Assembly: GCF_027497235.1 (NCBI RefSeq)
Contig: NZ_CP114902.1
Location: forward strand, 2,245,501 to 2,309,500
DNA: 64,000 bases
Source of the DNA: Micromonospora sp. WMMD1128
GTDB lineage: Bacteria; Actinomycetota; Actinomycetes; Mycobacteriales; Micromonosporaceae
Direction of reading: 5' to 3'
Shown here: piece after piece, positions 8,995 to 17,594 of the stretch
How positions within the stretch are numbered: the stretch's first letter is position 1
How the letters are laid out: each line of letters opens with the position of its first letter
Made by a program: the position numbers and the translations under genes
The notes under the pieces: model-generated
The model's input: the letters and a program-made list of their open reading frames with translations, nothing else
Database searches by the model: none
What the model was told of the DNA's origin: nothing

Positions 8995-9023
8995 TTGACA
9001 GCAGGTATTACCAGCTCTAGCGT
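8995..9023 (+). promoter_or_regulatory. Predicted promoter of the tannase gene
   Basis: TTGACA at 8995-9000 and TAGCGT at 9018-9023 are separated by 17 bases, an excellent match to a housekeeping-type promoter. The start site would lie near 9030, between the two palindromes. The overlap argues against translation from the TTG at 8995. Confidence 0.6.
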
Positions 9024-9052
9024 CATCTCCCCGGCCGTGGTCGGCAAGCCAC

Positions 9053-9069
9053 GTTCCGCTCAGCGAAAC
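9053..9069. promoter_or_regulatory. Second operator-like palindrome, in tannase leader
   Basis: GTTCCGC, spacer TCA, GCGAAAC: the same 17-bp architecture as the site at 8964-8980 with one mismatch between the arms. It sits just downstream of the predicted transcription start, where a bound repressor would block transcription. The spacing between the two sites is 89 bp. Confidence 0.55.
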
Positions 9070-9081
9070 ACTGGAGGCATC

Positions 9082-10668
9082 GTGCTCCACAGGTTACGTC
9101 TCCGCACCGGACTGGCCGTCGTCGCCGGCCTCGTCGTCGCCGGTTCCCCCGGCCCCGCCCTCGCGCACGGCAAGCCCAACCCCCGACCCGACTGCTCCGC
9201 CGTCGCCGCCGGCAAGCTCAGTCGCGCCGTCGGCCAGCCGACGACCGTCACCTCCGCCACCACCGGCGCCACCGCGGCCGGCACGTCCTACTGCGACGTG
9301 CGGGCCGGCATCACGGTCCGCGCCCACGACCGCAGCACCTCGGTCGTCCAGCTCCGCCTCCAGGTGCCAACAGACTGGAACCGCCGCTACGTCCAACTGG
9401 GCGGCGGCGGCTTCTGCGGCAGCATCCCCACCGCCGGCACGTCCGGCGACGGCACCGTCGACCTCGGCTACGCGGTCGCTTCCGACGACACCGGGCACGT
9501 CGGCGGCGGCTCGGACGCCTCGTTCGCGTACGACGACACCGCCGCCCAGAACACCTGGGGCTACCTGTCCGAGCACCTGACCGCGCTGGCGGCCAAGGCG
9601 ATCCTCAAGGCGGTGACCCGGCAGACGACCGCGTACGCCTACTTCGTCGGCTGCTCGACCGGCGGCCGGCAGGCCCTCATCGAGGCGCAGCGCTGGCCCG
9701 GCGACTTCGACGGGATCGTGGCCGGCGCGCCGGCCAACCGGCAGAACTACCTCGCGCCCCTCTCCCAGGGGACACGCGAGTTGCAGAACCGGGACGCCGA
9801 CTTCCGGCAGATCGTCGACGCGTCCGCGGCGGCGGTGCTGGCCCGGGGCGTGCTGGCGGCCTGCGACGGGGTGGTCCGCGACGGTGTGGTCGACGACCCG
9901 CGTACCTGCCGGTTCGACCCGGCGACGCTGCTCTGCCCGGGCGGCACGGCCGCGCCGGACTGCCTCAGCGCCGCCCAGGTCGCGGTGGCGCGGAAGTGGT
10001 ACGACAGTCCCCGCGACGAGCGGGGTCGCGAGCTCTACCCGGGCGGGCTGCCGCTCGGCTCCGAGGGCGGCTGGGTCGGCGCCGACATCAGCACCTCGCC
10101 GACCGGGCTCAGCGGCGGTGGCGCGTACGCCGAGCAGGTCCTGCGCTACCTGGCGTTCCCGACCGATCCGGGGCCGACCTACTCGCTGCGGGACTTCGAC
10201 CCGAGCCGGGACGCGGCCCGCCTGGCCGCGATGGCGAAGGTCTACAACGCCGACACCACGAACCTCGACGCGTTCCGCCGGGCGGGCGGCAAGTTGATGC
10301 TCTACCACGGCCTGGCCGACCCGCTGATCACCCCGTTCGGCACCATCCAGTACTACGAGGACGTGGTGCGGCGGTACGGCTCACTGGCCCGGACGCAGCA
10401 GTTCGCCCGGCTGTACCTGCTGCCCGGCGTCTACCACTGCGCCGGCGGTCCCGGTCCGGACCGGGTCGACTGGCTCGGCGCGATCCGCGCCTGGACCGAG
10501 CGGGGCCGGGCGCCGGCCTCGGTGCTGGCCGGCAAGGTGAGCGGCGGCGTGACCACGATGGAACGGCCGGTGTACGCGTACCCGCTGCGGGCCCGCTACG
10601 ACGGCAGCGGCGACCCGAACGCGGCGGCCAACTGGCGGCCGGCGCCCGGCCCGCGCGGCCGGCGCTGA
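9082..10668 (+). CDS. Secreted tannase/feruloyl esterase family hydrolase
   Basis: This 528-residue serine esterase of the tannase/feruloyl esterase family cleaves esters of gallic, ferulic or related aromatic acids. A signal peptide is evident: basic start, hydrophobic core, and ALA cleavage site near residue 28. The family's CS-D-HC pattern is complete: Cys191-Ser192 in GCSTGG, Asp413 in LADPL, and His452-Cys453. The two cysteines are expected to pair and hold Ser and His together. I prefer the GTG at 9082, with GGAGG four bases upstream, over the TTG at 8995, which overlaps the promoter. It fits an extracellular supplier of aromatic acids. Confidence 0.9.
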   Translation: MLHRLRLRTGLAVVAGLVVAGSPGPALAHGKPNPRPDCSAVAAGKLSRAVGQPTTVTSATTGATAAGTSYCDVRAGITVRAHDRSTSVVQLRLQVPTDWNRRYVQLGGGGFCGSIPTAGTSGDGTVDLGYAVASDDTGHVGGGSDASFAYDDTAAQNTWGYLSEHLTALAAKAILKAVTRQTTAYAYFVGCSTGGRQALIEAQRWPGDFDGIVAGAPANRQNYLAPLSQGTRELQNRDADFRQIVDASAAAVLARGVLAACDGVVRDGVVDDPRTCRFDPATLLCPGGTAAPDCLSAAQVAVARKWYDSPRDERGRELYPGGLPLGSEGGWVGADISTSPTGLSGGGAYAEQVLRYLAFPTDPGPTYSLRDFDPSRDAARLAAMAKVYNADTTNLDAFRRAGGKLMLYHGLADPLITPFGTIQYYEDVVRRYGSLARTQQFARLYLLPGVYHCAGGPGPDRVDWLGAIRAWTERGRAPASVLAGKVSGGVTTMERPVYAYPLRARYDGSGDPNAAANWRPAPGPRGRR

Positions 10669-10674
10669 CCGCTA

Positions 10675-10709
10675 CCGCGGGGCCCGTGCGTCGCGCGCGG
10701 GCCCCGCGG
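10675..10709. terminator. Bidirectional hairpin terminator between tannase and PAP2 genes
   Basis: CCGCGGGGCCCG at 10675-10686 and CGGGCCCCGCGG at 10698-10709 form a perfect 12-bp stem with an 11-base loop. It begins seven bases after the tannase stop and ends seven bases before the convergent PAP2 stop. There is no T tract on either side, as is common in actinobacteria. Confidence 0.75.
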
Positions 10710-10715
10710 CCGGTC

Positions 10716-11309
10716 TCAGGACAGGAGCAGGAACGTCGGCACCGCGATCAGGGCGCCGACGAGCGCGCCGGCCACCACCTGGCCGGTCGTGTGGTCACCC
10801 AGTCGGACCCGGGACCAGCCCACCAGGGCGACGAGCGCCAGCGCGGGGAGCAGCGCCGGCCCGAGCACGACGACGAGCACGGCCGTCGAACCGGCGACCA
10901 CCGCGGCGTGCGCGCTGAGCTTCCACACCTGGTTGACCGCGGTGACGACGAGCAGCACCGCGAACATCACCACGACCATGGCGACGAGCGGCGCGGGCGC
11001 GCCGGCCACCACGAGCAGGGCGAGACCGACCAGGACGGAGAACATGCCGTAGACGAGCGGCATGCGGCGCTGCTCGCGTACCCCGATGTGGTGGTCGGTC
11101 AGCCGGCCCCGGCGGACGCCGACCCAGATGACGGCGTACGGGACGACGGAGCAGAACAGGACGGCGAGCAGGGCCCAGCCGAGACCGGCCGCGACGGCGG
11201 GCGCGGTGCTGTGCACCGCGATGACAAGCGGCATCACGGCCGCGAGAACGGCCGGCGCGCAGATCTCGGTGACGGCCCGGGCCACTCGGGCGGAGGCGGG
11301 GGCGGGCAC
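10716..11309 (-). CDS. PAP2-superfamily-like membrane protein
   Basis: This 197-residue protein has about five or six hydrophobic segments and is convergent with the tannase. Elements of the PAP2 phosphatase signature are visible: KLSAHAA in the SGH region and SRVRLGDHTTGQVVAG in the SRxxxxxHxxxD region, with RRMPLVYG near the first motif. The first and second motifs are loose: SAH replaces SGH. It could be a phosphatidate or undecaprenyl-phosphate phosphatase or a degenerate relative. No operon partner is visible. Confidence 0.7.
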   Translation of the reverse strand: MPAPASARVARAVTEICAPAVLAAVMPLVIAVHSTAPAVAAGLGWALLAVLFCSVVPYAVIWVGVRRGRLTDHHIGVREQRRMPLVYGMFSVLVGLALLVVAGAPAPLVAMVVVMFAVLLVVTAVNQVWKLSAHAAVVAGSTAVLVVVLGPALLPALALVALVGWSRVRLGDHTTGQVVAGALVGALIAVPTFLLLS

Positions 11310-11861
11310 GTGACGGGTCTACCTTCCGGACGGCTGCGGGCGTGGTGGGCGCGGCGGCGGACGCGGCGCCCGCGACGACCGTAGCGGTCAACGGTGACGA
11401 GATCGCACGGGCGACCTCGTCACCTGGTCGGTGGCGCCGAGGTCGTCGGTGGCCGGTCGCAAGCCGGGCCCGGCGCAGCAGGGCCGACGGCTGGACCGTG
11501 ATCCGTCTACGCCCTCAGGTTCGTAGGCGCTCACGGGCGATCCCGCCGGCACCGAAGACGCGTCGGACACCCATACCGTTCCACCCATCGCGGGTGCCGG
11601 GCGCGGGCGGGGCTGGGCGCGCGGGCGGGGGCGGCCGTCGCCGGGGGATCGCGGGGGCGGCGTTCCTGAGCGCCGTGCGACACGCCGAACGCGAAGAATT
11701 TTTTCGTCGGGCGAGCGTGCCGTCGTCGCGGCCGGGGGCCGACGCCGCCCGCGTCGTCCGCATCCCGCCGCTCAACTGGTGCAACGTTGAAAACTTGACC
11801 CCGAATAGGGCTCCGTCATTAGCGCCCGGACCCGCCCGATCGGCCTCCTGATCATCCGCTT

Positions 11862-11896
11862 CCCGACAGCCGAGAGTTTGCGGAATGGCTGTCGGG
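11862..11896. promoter_or_regulatory. Hairpin in NRPS leader
   Basis: CCCGACAGCC at 11862-11871 and GGCTGTCGGG at 11887-11896 form a perfect 10-bp inverted repeat around 15 bases. No T tract follows. It could be an attenuator, an mRNA-stability element or an operator. It is the strongest structure in the leader. Confidence 0.4.
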
Positions 11897-12039
11897 CGTT
11901 GCAGAATGAGTGCTGTCCGCAGATGTCGGGGGATCCACTGCGGTTGACGAACTTAAGGATCGTAAAGGTCTTGGGGGAGTGGGTAGATGATCTCTGCGGT
12001 GTGGTCGTAGCGGGGTAAATCCCGACACTTGGTGACACA

Positions 12040-12050
12040 ACACAGTGTGT
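12040..12050. promoter_or_regulatory. Short palindrome in NRPS leader
   Basis: ACACAGTGTGT is an 11-bp palindrome about 120 bases before the first NRPS start, in an AT-richer stretch. It is a possible regulator site. No pathway-specific regulator gene is visible in the cluster. Confidence 0.3.
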
Positions 12051-12172
12051 GACCTGGCCACTTTCTAGATCAACCTGACCGGCGGAATGAGTTGCTCGTG
12101 TGGCATTTCCGCTTCGCCACACCTTCTGCCTAATGGTGAATGGGCGGCATTGGGCTTCGACGGCCCGGCTGA

Positions 12173-15100
12173 ATGGTGCGCCGTGCTGCCCTGTCGGATC
12201 GTGAACAAGCCCGTCGCCTGCCAGTTTCCAGCCGAGGGGAATTTGAATTGCGACAGCTAGCGAACTGCGTCCAGAATGAATACGCTGCGTCGTTTTCCCA
12301 GCATCGTATGTGGTTCCTGGATCGGTTGGACTCAGGCCACGGCACCGCGTACGTCACGACCCCGATGTGGCGGGTGCACGGCCCGCTCGACCGGGCGCGA
12401 CTCCAGGCCGCGCTCGACACGGTGGTCGCCCGGCACGACGTGCTGCGCGCGGTCTTCCTGGAACGCGACGGCACGCCCCGGGTCGTCCTGACCCCGTCGG
12501 TCGACCTCACCATCGACTGGCGGGACGCCACCTCGGCCGACGAGATCGCCCGGCAGGCCGGCGCCGAGGCCGAGCGGCCGTTCGACCTGACCACCGGTCC
12601 GCTGCTGCGGGTGGTCGCCTGGCGGCTCACCGACACCGAGCACGTGCTGCTGGCCGCGACGCACCACATCGTCTCCGACGGCTGGTCGGTGGGCCTCCTG
12701 GCCCGCGAGCTGGCCACCGCGTACGCCGGGGAACCGCTGCCCGACCTGCCCGTCCGGTACGTCGACTTCGCCCAGACGCAGCGTCGGGAACTCGACGGTG
12801 ACCGGCTCGCCGCCGACCTGGACCACTGGCGGCGCCAGCTCGCCGGCCTGCCCGCGCTGACCCTGCCCACCGACCGGCCGCGCCCGGAGCATCCCTCCCA
12901 CGCGGCGGCGACGACCGAGTTCGTCCTCGGCCCGGACCTGGTGGCCGGGCTGCACCGGCTCGGCCGGGAGCACGGCGTCACGCTCTACATGACGCTGCTG
13001 GCCGCCTTCCAGGTGCTGCTGTCCCGGTGGAGCGGGCAGCGTGACTTCGGCATCGGCTCGCCGGTGGCCGGCCGGAACTCCCCGGAGGTGGAGAACCTCA
13101 TCGGCCTGTTCGTCAACACCGTGGTCCTGCGGGCCCGCCTGGCCGGCGACCCGACCTTCGCCGAACTGCTCGCCCGGGTCCGCGATGACGCCCTCGACGC
13201 CCTCGACCACCAGGAGGTCCCGTACGAACGGGTGGTCCAGGAGCTGCGCCCCGACCGGCCGGACACCGACTCGCTCATCGACGCCTGGTTCGCCATGCAG
13301 AACGTGCCCGGCGACGGCCCGTCGGCCGGCCCGCTGCGCTTCACCGACTTCGAGGTCGACCGGCCGAAGGCGCTGTTCGCGGTGTCGCTGTTCGCCCAGC
13401 CTCGCGGCGACGAACTGGCGATGACAGTCGTCTACCGCTCGGACCTGTTCGACGCGGCGACCGTCGACCGCCTGGCGCGGCGGTGCCGGGAGTTGCTGGC
13501 GGCCGTGGTGGCCGATCCGGGGATCCGGGTCGGTGCGGTGGAGCTGCCGGCGGACGAGACGGCGGTGCTGCGACGGTTCGGCGCGGCCGAGGTGACCGGC
13601 CGGGTGGTCGACCCGGTGGCAGCCCTCACCGACCGGGTCCGGCGGGACGGTGCCGCCGCTGCCGCCCTGACCGGCGACGCGACGGTCAGCTACGCGGAGC
13701 TGAACGCGCGGGCCAACCGGGTCGCGTGGTGGCTGCGGGAGCGGGGGGTGAGGCCGGAGAGTCCGGTCGGGATCCGGTTGCCGCGCGGGGTGGACATGCT
13801 CGCCGCCGTGCTCGGGGTGCTGAAGGCCGGCGGGGCGTACGTGCCGCTGGACCCGGCCTGGCCGGCCGAGCGCGTCGACGTCGTCCGCGCCGACGCCGGC
13901 CTCGACATCCTGCTCGACGGGCCGCTGCCGGACGGTGGCCGGGAGGACGACCCGGCGGTGGCGGTGGATCCGGCGCAGTTGGCGTACGTGATCTACACGT
14001 CGGGGTCGACGGGTCGGCCGAAGGGGGTCGGGGTGTCGCGGGGGGCGATGGCGGCGCACGTGTCGCGGATGCGGCGGCGGTTCGGGCTGGGTCCGGCCGA
14101 CCGGGTGTTGCAGTTCGCCGCGCTGGCGTTCGACGCCTCGATCGACCAGATCTTCCCGGCGCTGTCCTGTGGCGCGGCGCTGGTGCTGCCCGAACACGGC
14201 CTCGTCGCGCCCGCCACGCTGCTGCCGCTGCTGGACCGGCACGGCGTCACGCTCGTCAACCTGCCGCCGGCGTACTTCGGCGAGCTGGTCGCCGAACTGA
14301 CCGAGCGGGGCGGGACCGTGCCGCGCGCGCTGCGGACGGTGGTGCTCGGCGGTGACGTCGTCCGACCCGCCGACGTGGACCGCTTCGGCACGTGCTGCCC
14401 CGACGTGGCGGTGCTCAACGCGTACGGGCCGACCGAGACCACCGTCACCACGACGGTCGCCGAGGTCCCGTGCGGCCTCAGCGGCGCCGTGCCGATCGGC
14501 CGCGCCCTCGCCGACCGCGACCTGTACGTGCTCGACGCCGCGCTGCGCGACGTGCCGGTGGGCGCGGTGGGTGAGCTGTTCGTCGGCGGCACGCAGCTCG
14601 CGCGCGGCTATCTGGGCCGCCCGGGGCTGACCGGCGAGCGGTTCGTGCCGGACCCGTACGGGCGGACACCCGGCGGCCGGTTGTACCGGACCGGGGACCT
14701 GGTGCGGTGGCGGCCGGACGGGCAGGTGGAGTTCCACGGCCGGGCCGACGGCCAGGTGAAGGTGCGCGGGTTCCGGGTCGAGGTCGGTGAGGTCGAGGCC
14801 CGGCTGCGGGAGCACCCGGGCGTGCGGGACGCGGTGGTGGTCGCCTGGCAGGACCGGCTGGTGGCCTACCTGACCGGCGACGGCGTCACCGGCGCGCAGG
14901 TGCGGGAGCGGCTGGCCGAACGGCTGCCGGAGTTCATGGTGCCGGCCGTGGTGGTGGTGCTCGACGAGTTGCCGCGCACCGTCGGCGGCAAGGTCGACCG
15001 GGGCCGGCTGCCCGACCCGGAGGGACACCGCCCGGAGGTGACCGACGGCTTCGCCGAGCCGCGCACCCCGACCGAGGAGACGATCGCGGACGTGTGGCGG

Positions 15101-17563
15101 CAGGTGCTGCGGGTCGACCGGATCGGCGTCCACGACAACTTCTTCGACCTGGGCGGCCACTCGCTGCTCGCCACGCTCGCGGTGGCCCGGCTGGTGAAGG
15201 CGCTCGACCGGCCGGTCGACGTCCGGTCCTTCTTCGCCCACCCGACCATCGCCGAGTTCGCCGCCGCCCTGCCACCGGCCGCCGCCGGCCCCGGCCCCGA
15301 GCCCGCGCCCGCGATCACCCGGCTGCGCCGCAGCGGCGACTTCCCGCTCTCCTTCGCCCAGGAACGGATGTGGTTCCTCAACCGGCTGGAGCCGGACGCG
15401 CCCGACTACATGGCGGCGCTGGCCTGGCGGGTGGACGGGCCGCTCGACCGGGGTCGGCTCGACCGGGCCCTGCGGCAGCTCGTCGACCGGCACGAGTCGC
15501 TGCGGACCACCTTCCCGGTGGTCGACACGGCCCCGACGCAGCGGGTCGCCGCCGCCGGCGAGGTGGCCGCCGACTGGCACGACGTGACCGCGGAGACCGA
15601 CCCGTACGCCACCGCCGTGGCCCGGGCCGGGGCGGAGCTGCACCGCCCGTTCGACCTGGCCGCCGGCCCGCTGTTCCGGGCCCTGGTCTGGCGGCTCGGG
15701 CCGGCGGACCACCTGCTGGTGCTGGCCATGCACCACATCGTCTCGGACGGCTGGTCGATGGGCGTGCTGGTGCGCGAGCTGGGCGCCGCGTACGCCGGCG
15801 AGGCCCTGCCGGAGCTGCCGGTGCAGTACGCCGACTACGCCGGCTGGCAGCGTCGGGAACTCACCGGTGACCGACTCGCCACCGAGCTGGGGCACTGGCG
15901 CGAACGGCTGGCCGACCTGCCGGCGCTCGAACTGCCTACCGACCGTCCCCGGCCCGCCCACCCCTCCTGGGCCGGCGCGACCCACGAGTTCACCCTGGAC
16001 CCCGAGCTGGTGGCCGGGCTGGAACGGCTGGGCCGCCGGCACGGCGCGACGCTCTACATGACGCTGCTGGCGGCGTTCCAGGCGCTGTTGTCCCGGTGGA
16101 CCGGGCAGCACGACTTCGGCGTCGGGGTGCCGGTGGCCGGACGTACCCGGCCCGAGGTGGAGAACGTCATCGGGTTCTTCGTCAACACCCTCGTCATGCG
16201 CGCCGACACCGGCGGCGACCCGACCTTCGCCGAGTTGCTGGGCCGGGTGCGGGACCGGGCGCTCGACGCCTACCAGTACCAGGAGCTGCCCTTCGAGCGG
16301 GTGGTGGAGGAGCTACGGCCGGACCGGGAGTCGGGCCGGTCCCCGCTGTTCCAGGTCATGTTCGACCTGGAGGCGCGGGCGATCGCCGCGCCCCGGCTCG
16401 GCGCCGCCCGGCTGCGTCCCGCCGAGATCCCGTTCGACGTGACCAAGTTCGACCTGATGGTCACGTTCACCACCGAACCCGGCGCGGCCGGCGGGTTCGT
16501 GCAGTACCGCACGGACCTGTTCGACGCGGCCACCATCGACCGGCTGGTGCGGCGGGGTCAGGAACTGCTCGCCGCGGTGGCCGCCGCGCCGGACACCCGG
16601 CTCGGCACGACCGCGCTGCCGGCCGACGAGACCGCCCTGCTGCGGCGCTTCGGCGCGGCCGAGACGCCCGGCCGGGTGACCGACCCGGTGGTGGCGTTCG
16701 AGGGCCGGGCCCGCCGGGATCCGGGCGCGCTCGCCGCGATCGCCGCCGACGGCGTGCTGTCGTACGCGGAGCTGAACGCGCGGGCCAACCGGGTCGCGTG
16801 GTGGCTGCGGGCGCGGGGCGTGCGGGCGGAGACGCCGGTGGTGGTCCGCCTGCCGCGCGGGGTGGAGATGCTCGCCGCCGTGCTCGGGGTGCTGAAGGCC
16901 GGCGGGGCGTACGTGCCCGTCGACCCAACGTGGCCGGCCGAGCGGGCCGACCTGGTCACCGCCGACGTGGGCGCGTCCGTGGTGCTGGACGGGCCGCTGC
17001 CGGACGGTGGCCGGGAGGACGACCCGGCGGTGGCGGTGGATCCGGCGCAGTTGGCGTACGTGATCTACACGTCGGGGTCGACGGGTCGGCCGAAGGGGGT
17101 CGGGGTGTCGCGGGGGGCGATGGCGGCGCACGTGTCGCGGATGCGGCGGCGGTTCGGGCTGGGTCCGGCCGACCGGGTGTTGCAGTTCGCCGCGCTGGCG
17201 TTCGACGCCTCGATCGAGCAGATCTTCCCGGCGCTGTCCTGCGGCGCGGCGCTGGTGCTGCCCGAGCACGGGCTGGTCGCGCCGGCCCAGATCGTCGCCG
17301 ACGTGGAACGCCACCGGGTGACCGTGATGGAGGTGGTCCCCGGCTACCTCACCGAGCTGATCGCCGAGGTCACCGGCGACGGCACCACCGCGCCCACCTG
17401 GAGTCCGGCCCGGCTGCGGCTGCTGGTGCTCGGCGGGGACGCGGTCCGCCCCGCGGACCTGGCGTGGTGGCGCCGGCACCACCCGGACGTGTCAGAGGGT
17501 GGTTCGGTAGCTTTCGTCCATTGTGGGTTCGGCCCGGCATGTGAAGGTGAGCCGTGGTCGTAA
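12173..17563 (+). CDS. NRPS A, 5' part (C-A-T-C-A'), interrupted by an IS element
   Basis: This is the first 1774 codons of a nonribosomal peptide synthetase, plus 22 codons read into the IS. Domains in order: condensation with HHIVSDG near residue 164; adenylation A1 with YTSGSTG near 608 and NAYGPTE near 750; thiolation with GGHSLLA near 994; condensation with HHIVSDG near 1187; adenylation A2 with YTSGSTG near 1632. A2 is cut before its A5 motif at 17494 and continues at 18924. Without the IS the protein would be 2086 residues (C-A-T-C-A-T). The stop at 17561 lies within the IS. The ATG at 12173 has no clear ribosome site, so the exact start is uncertain. Confidence 0.9.
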   Translation: MVRRAALSDREQARRLPVSSRGEFELRQLANCVQNEYAASFSQHRMWFLDRLDSGHGTAYVTTPMWRVHGPLDRARLQAALDTVVARHDVLRAVFLERDGTPRVVLTPSVDLTIDWRDATSADEIARQAGAEAERPFDLTTGPLLRVVAWRLTDTEHVLLAATHHIVSDGWSVGLLARELATAYAGEPLPDLPVRYVDFAQTQRRELDGDRLAADLDHWRRQLAGLPALTLPTDRPRPEHPSHAAATTEFVLGPDLVAGLHRLGREHGVTLYMTLLAAFQVLLSRWSGQRDFGIGSPVAGRNSPEVENLIGLFVNTVVLRARLAGDPTFAELLARVRDDALDALDHQEVPYERVVQELRPDRPDTDSLIDAWFAMQNVPGDGPSAGPLRFTDFEVDRPKALFAVSLFAQPRGDELAMTVVYRSDLFDAATVDRLARRCRELLAAVVADPGIRVGAVELPADETAVLRRFGAAEVTGRVVDPVAALTDRVRRDGAAAAALTGDATVSYAELNARANRVAWWLRERGVRPESPVGIRLPRGVDMLAAVLGVLKAGGAYVPLDPAWPAERVDVVRADAGLDILLDGPLPDGGREDDPAVAVDPAQLAYVIYTSGSTGRPKGVGVSRGAMAAHVSRMRRRFGLGPADRVLQFAALAFDASIDQIFPALSCGAALVLPEHGLVAPATLLPLLDRHGVTLVNLPPAYFGELVAELTERGGTVPRALRTVVLGGDVVRPADVDRFGTCCPDVAVLNAYGPTETTVTTTVAEVPCGLSGAVPIGRALADRDLYVLDAALRDVPVGAVGELFVGGTQLARGYLGRPGLTGERFVPDPYGRTPGGRLYRTGDLVRWRPDGQVEFHGRADGQVKVRGFRVEVGEVEARLREHPGVRDAVVVAWQDRLVAYLTGDGVTGAQVRERLAERLPEFMVPAVVVVLDELPRTVGGKVDRGRLPDPEGHRPEVTDGFAEPRTPTEETIADVWRQVLRVDRIGVHDNFFDLGGHSLLATLAVARLVKALDRPVDVRSFFAHPTIAEFAAALPPAAAGPGPEPAPAITRLRRSGDFPLSFAQERMWFLNRLEPDAPDYMAALAWRVDGPLDRGRLDRALRQLVDRHESLRTTFPVVDTAPTQRVAAAGEVAADWHDVTAETDPYATAVARAGAELHRPFDLAAGPLFRALVWRLGPADHLLVLAMHHIVSDGWSMGVLVRELGAAYAGEALPELPVQYADYAGWQRRELTGDRLATELGHWRERLADLPALELPTDRPRPAHPSWAGATHEFTLDPELVAGLERLGRRHGATLYMTLLAAFQALLSRWTGQHDFGVGVPVAGRTRPEVENVIGFFVNTLVMRADTGGDPTFAELLGRVRDRALDAYQYQELPFERVVEELRPDRESGRSPLFQVMFDLEARAIAAPRLGAARLRPAEIPFDVTKFDLMVTFTTEPGAAGGFVQYRTDLFDAATIDRLVRRGQELLAAVAAAPDTRLGTTALPADETALLRRFGAAETPGRVTDPVVAFEGRARRDPGALAAIAADGVLSYAELNARANRVAWWLRARGVRAETPVVVRLPRGVEMLAAVLGVLKAGGAYVPVDPTWPAERADLVTADVGASVVLDGPLPDGGREDDPAVAVDPAQLAYVIYTSGSTGRPKGVGVSRGAMAAHVSRMRRRFGLGPADRVLQFAALAFDASIEQIFPALSCGAALVLPEHGLVAPAQIVADVERHRVTVMEVVPGYLTELIAEVTGDGTTAPTWSPARLRLLVLGGDAVRPADLAWWRRHHPDVSEGGSVAFVHCGFGPACEGEPWS
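13916..14145 (+). repeat. Perfect 230-bp repeat, copy 1 (A1 domain)
   Basis: These 230 bases are identical to 16988-17217, exactly 3072 bases (1024 codons) downstream. They cover the A2-A3 core motifs and the start of the specificity pocket region. Codons here favour G at the third position, whereas flanking codons favour C, which points to gene conversion between modules. Confidence 0.9.
16988..17217 (+). repeat. Perfect 230-bp repeat, copy 2 (A2 domain)
   Basis: This is the second copy of the segment at 13916-14145. It lies in adenylation domain 2, about 280 bases before the IS insertion point. A further near-identical stretch links the C-terminal parts of the two adenylation domains (about 14629-14906 and 19139-19416). 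Confidence 0.9.
17495..17520 (+). repeat. Left terminal inverted repeat of the IS
   Basis: This end begins GAGGGTGGTTCGGTAGC directly after the TCA target copy. The first 13 bases match the right end perfectly; about 18 of 26 match overall. Confidence 0.85.
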
Positions 17564-17594
17564 CCGGTGACGTGGTGGCCGCGTTGGGCTGATC

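Larger units (their letters stand above)
11310..12172. other. Gene-free leader region upstream of the NRPS cluster
   Basis: This 863-base gap lies between the PAP2 gene, read leftwards, and the first NRPS gene, read rightwards, so it must hold promoters for both. The right half (about 11780-12170) is visibly less GC-rich than the surroundings. It contains a hairpin at 11862-11896 and a palindrome at 12040-12050. Short open frames here have no recognisable domain or convincing ribosome site, so I annotate none. Confidence 0.7.

Noticed and set aside
8995..9081. TTG start for the tannase at 8995
   Set aside because: It overlaps the -35 hexamer of the predicted promoter and would place 29 residues before the signal peptide. 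The GTG at 9082 has a GGAGG site and gives a normal signal sequence.
11342..11851. Possible 169-codon gene in the NRPS leader, plus strand
   Set aside because: Arg/Ala-rich translation, no ribosome site or domain; typical chance frame of GC-rich noncoding sequence.
11772..12122. Possible 116-codon minus-strand gene in the NRPS leader
   Set aside because: No ribosome site or family, and its codon use lacks the strong G/C third-position bias of real genes here.
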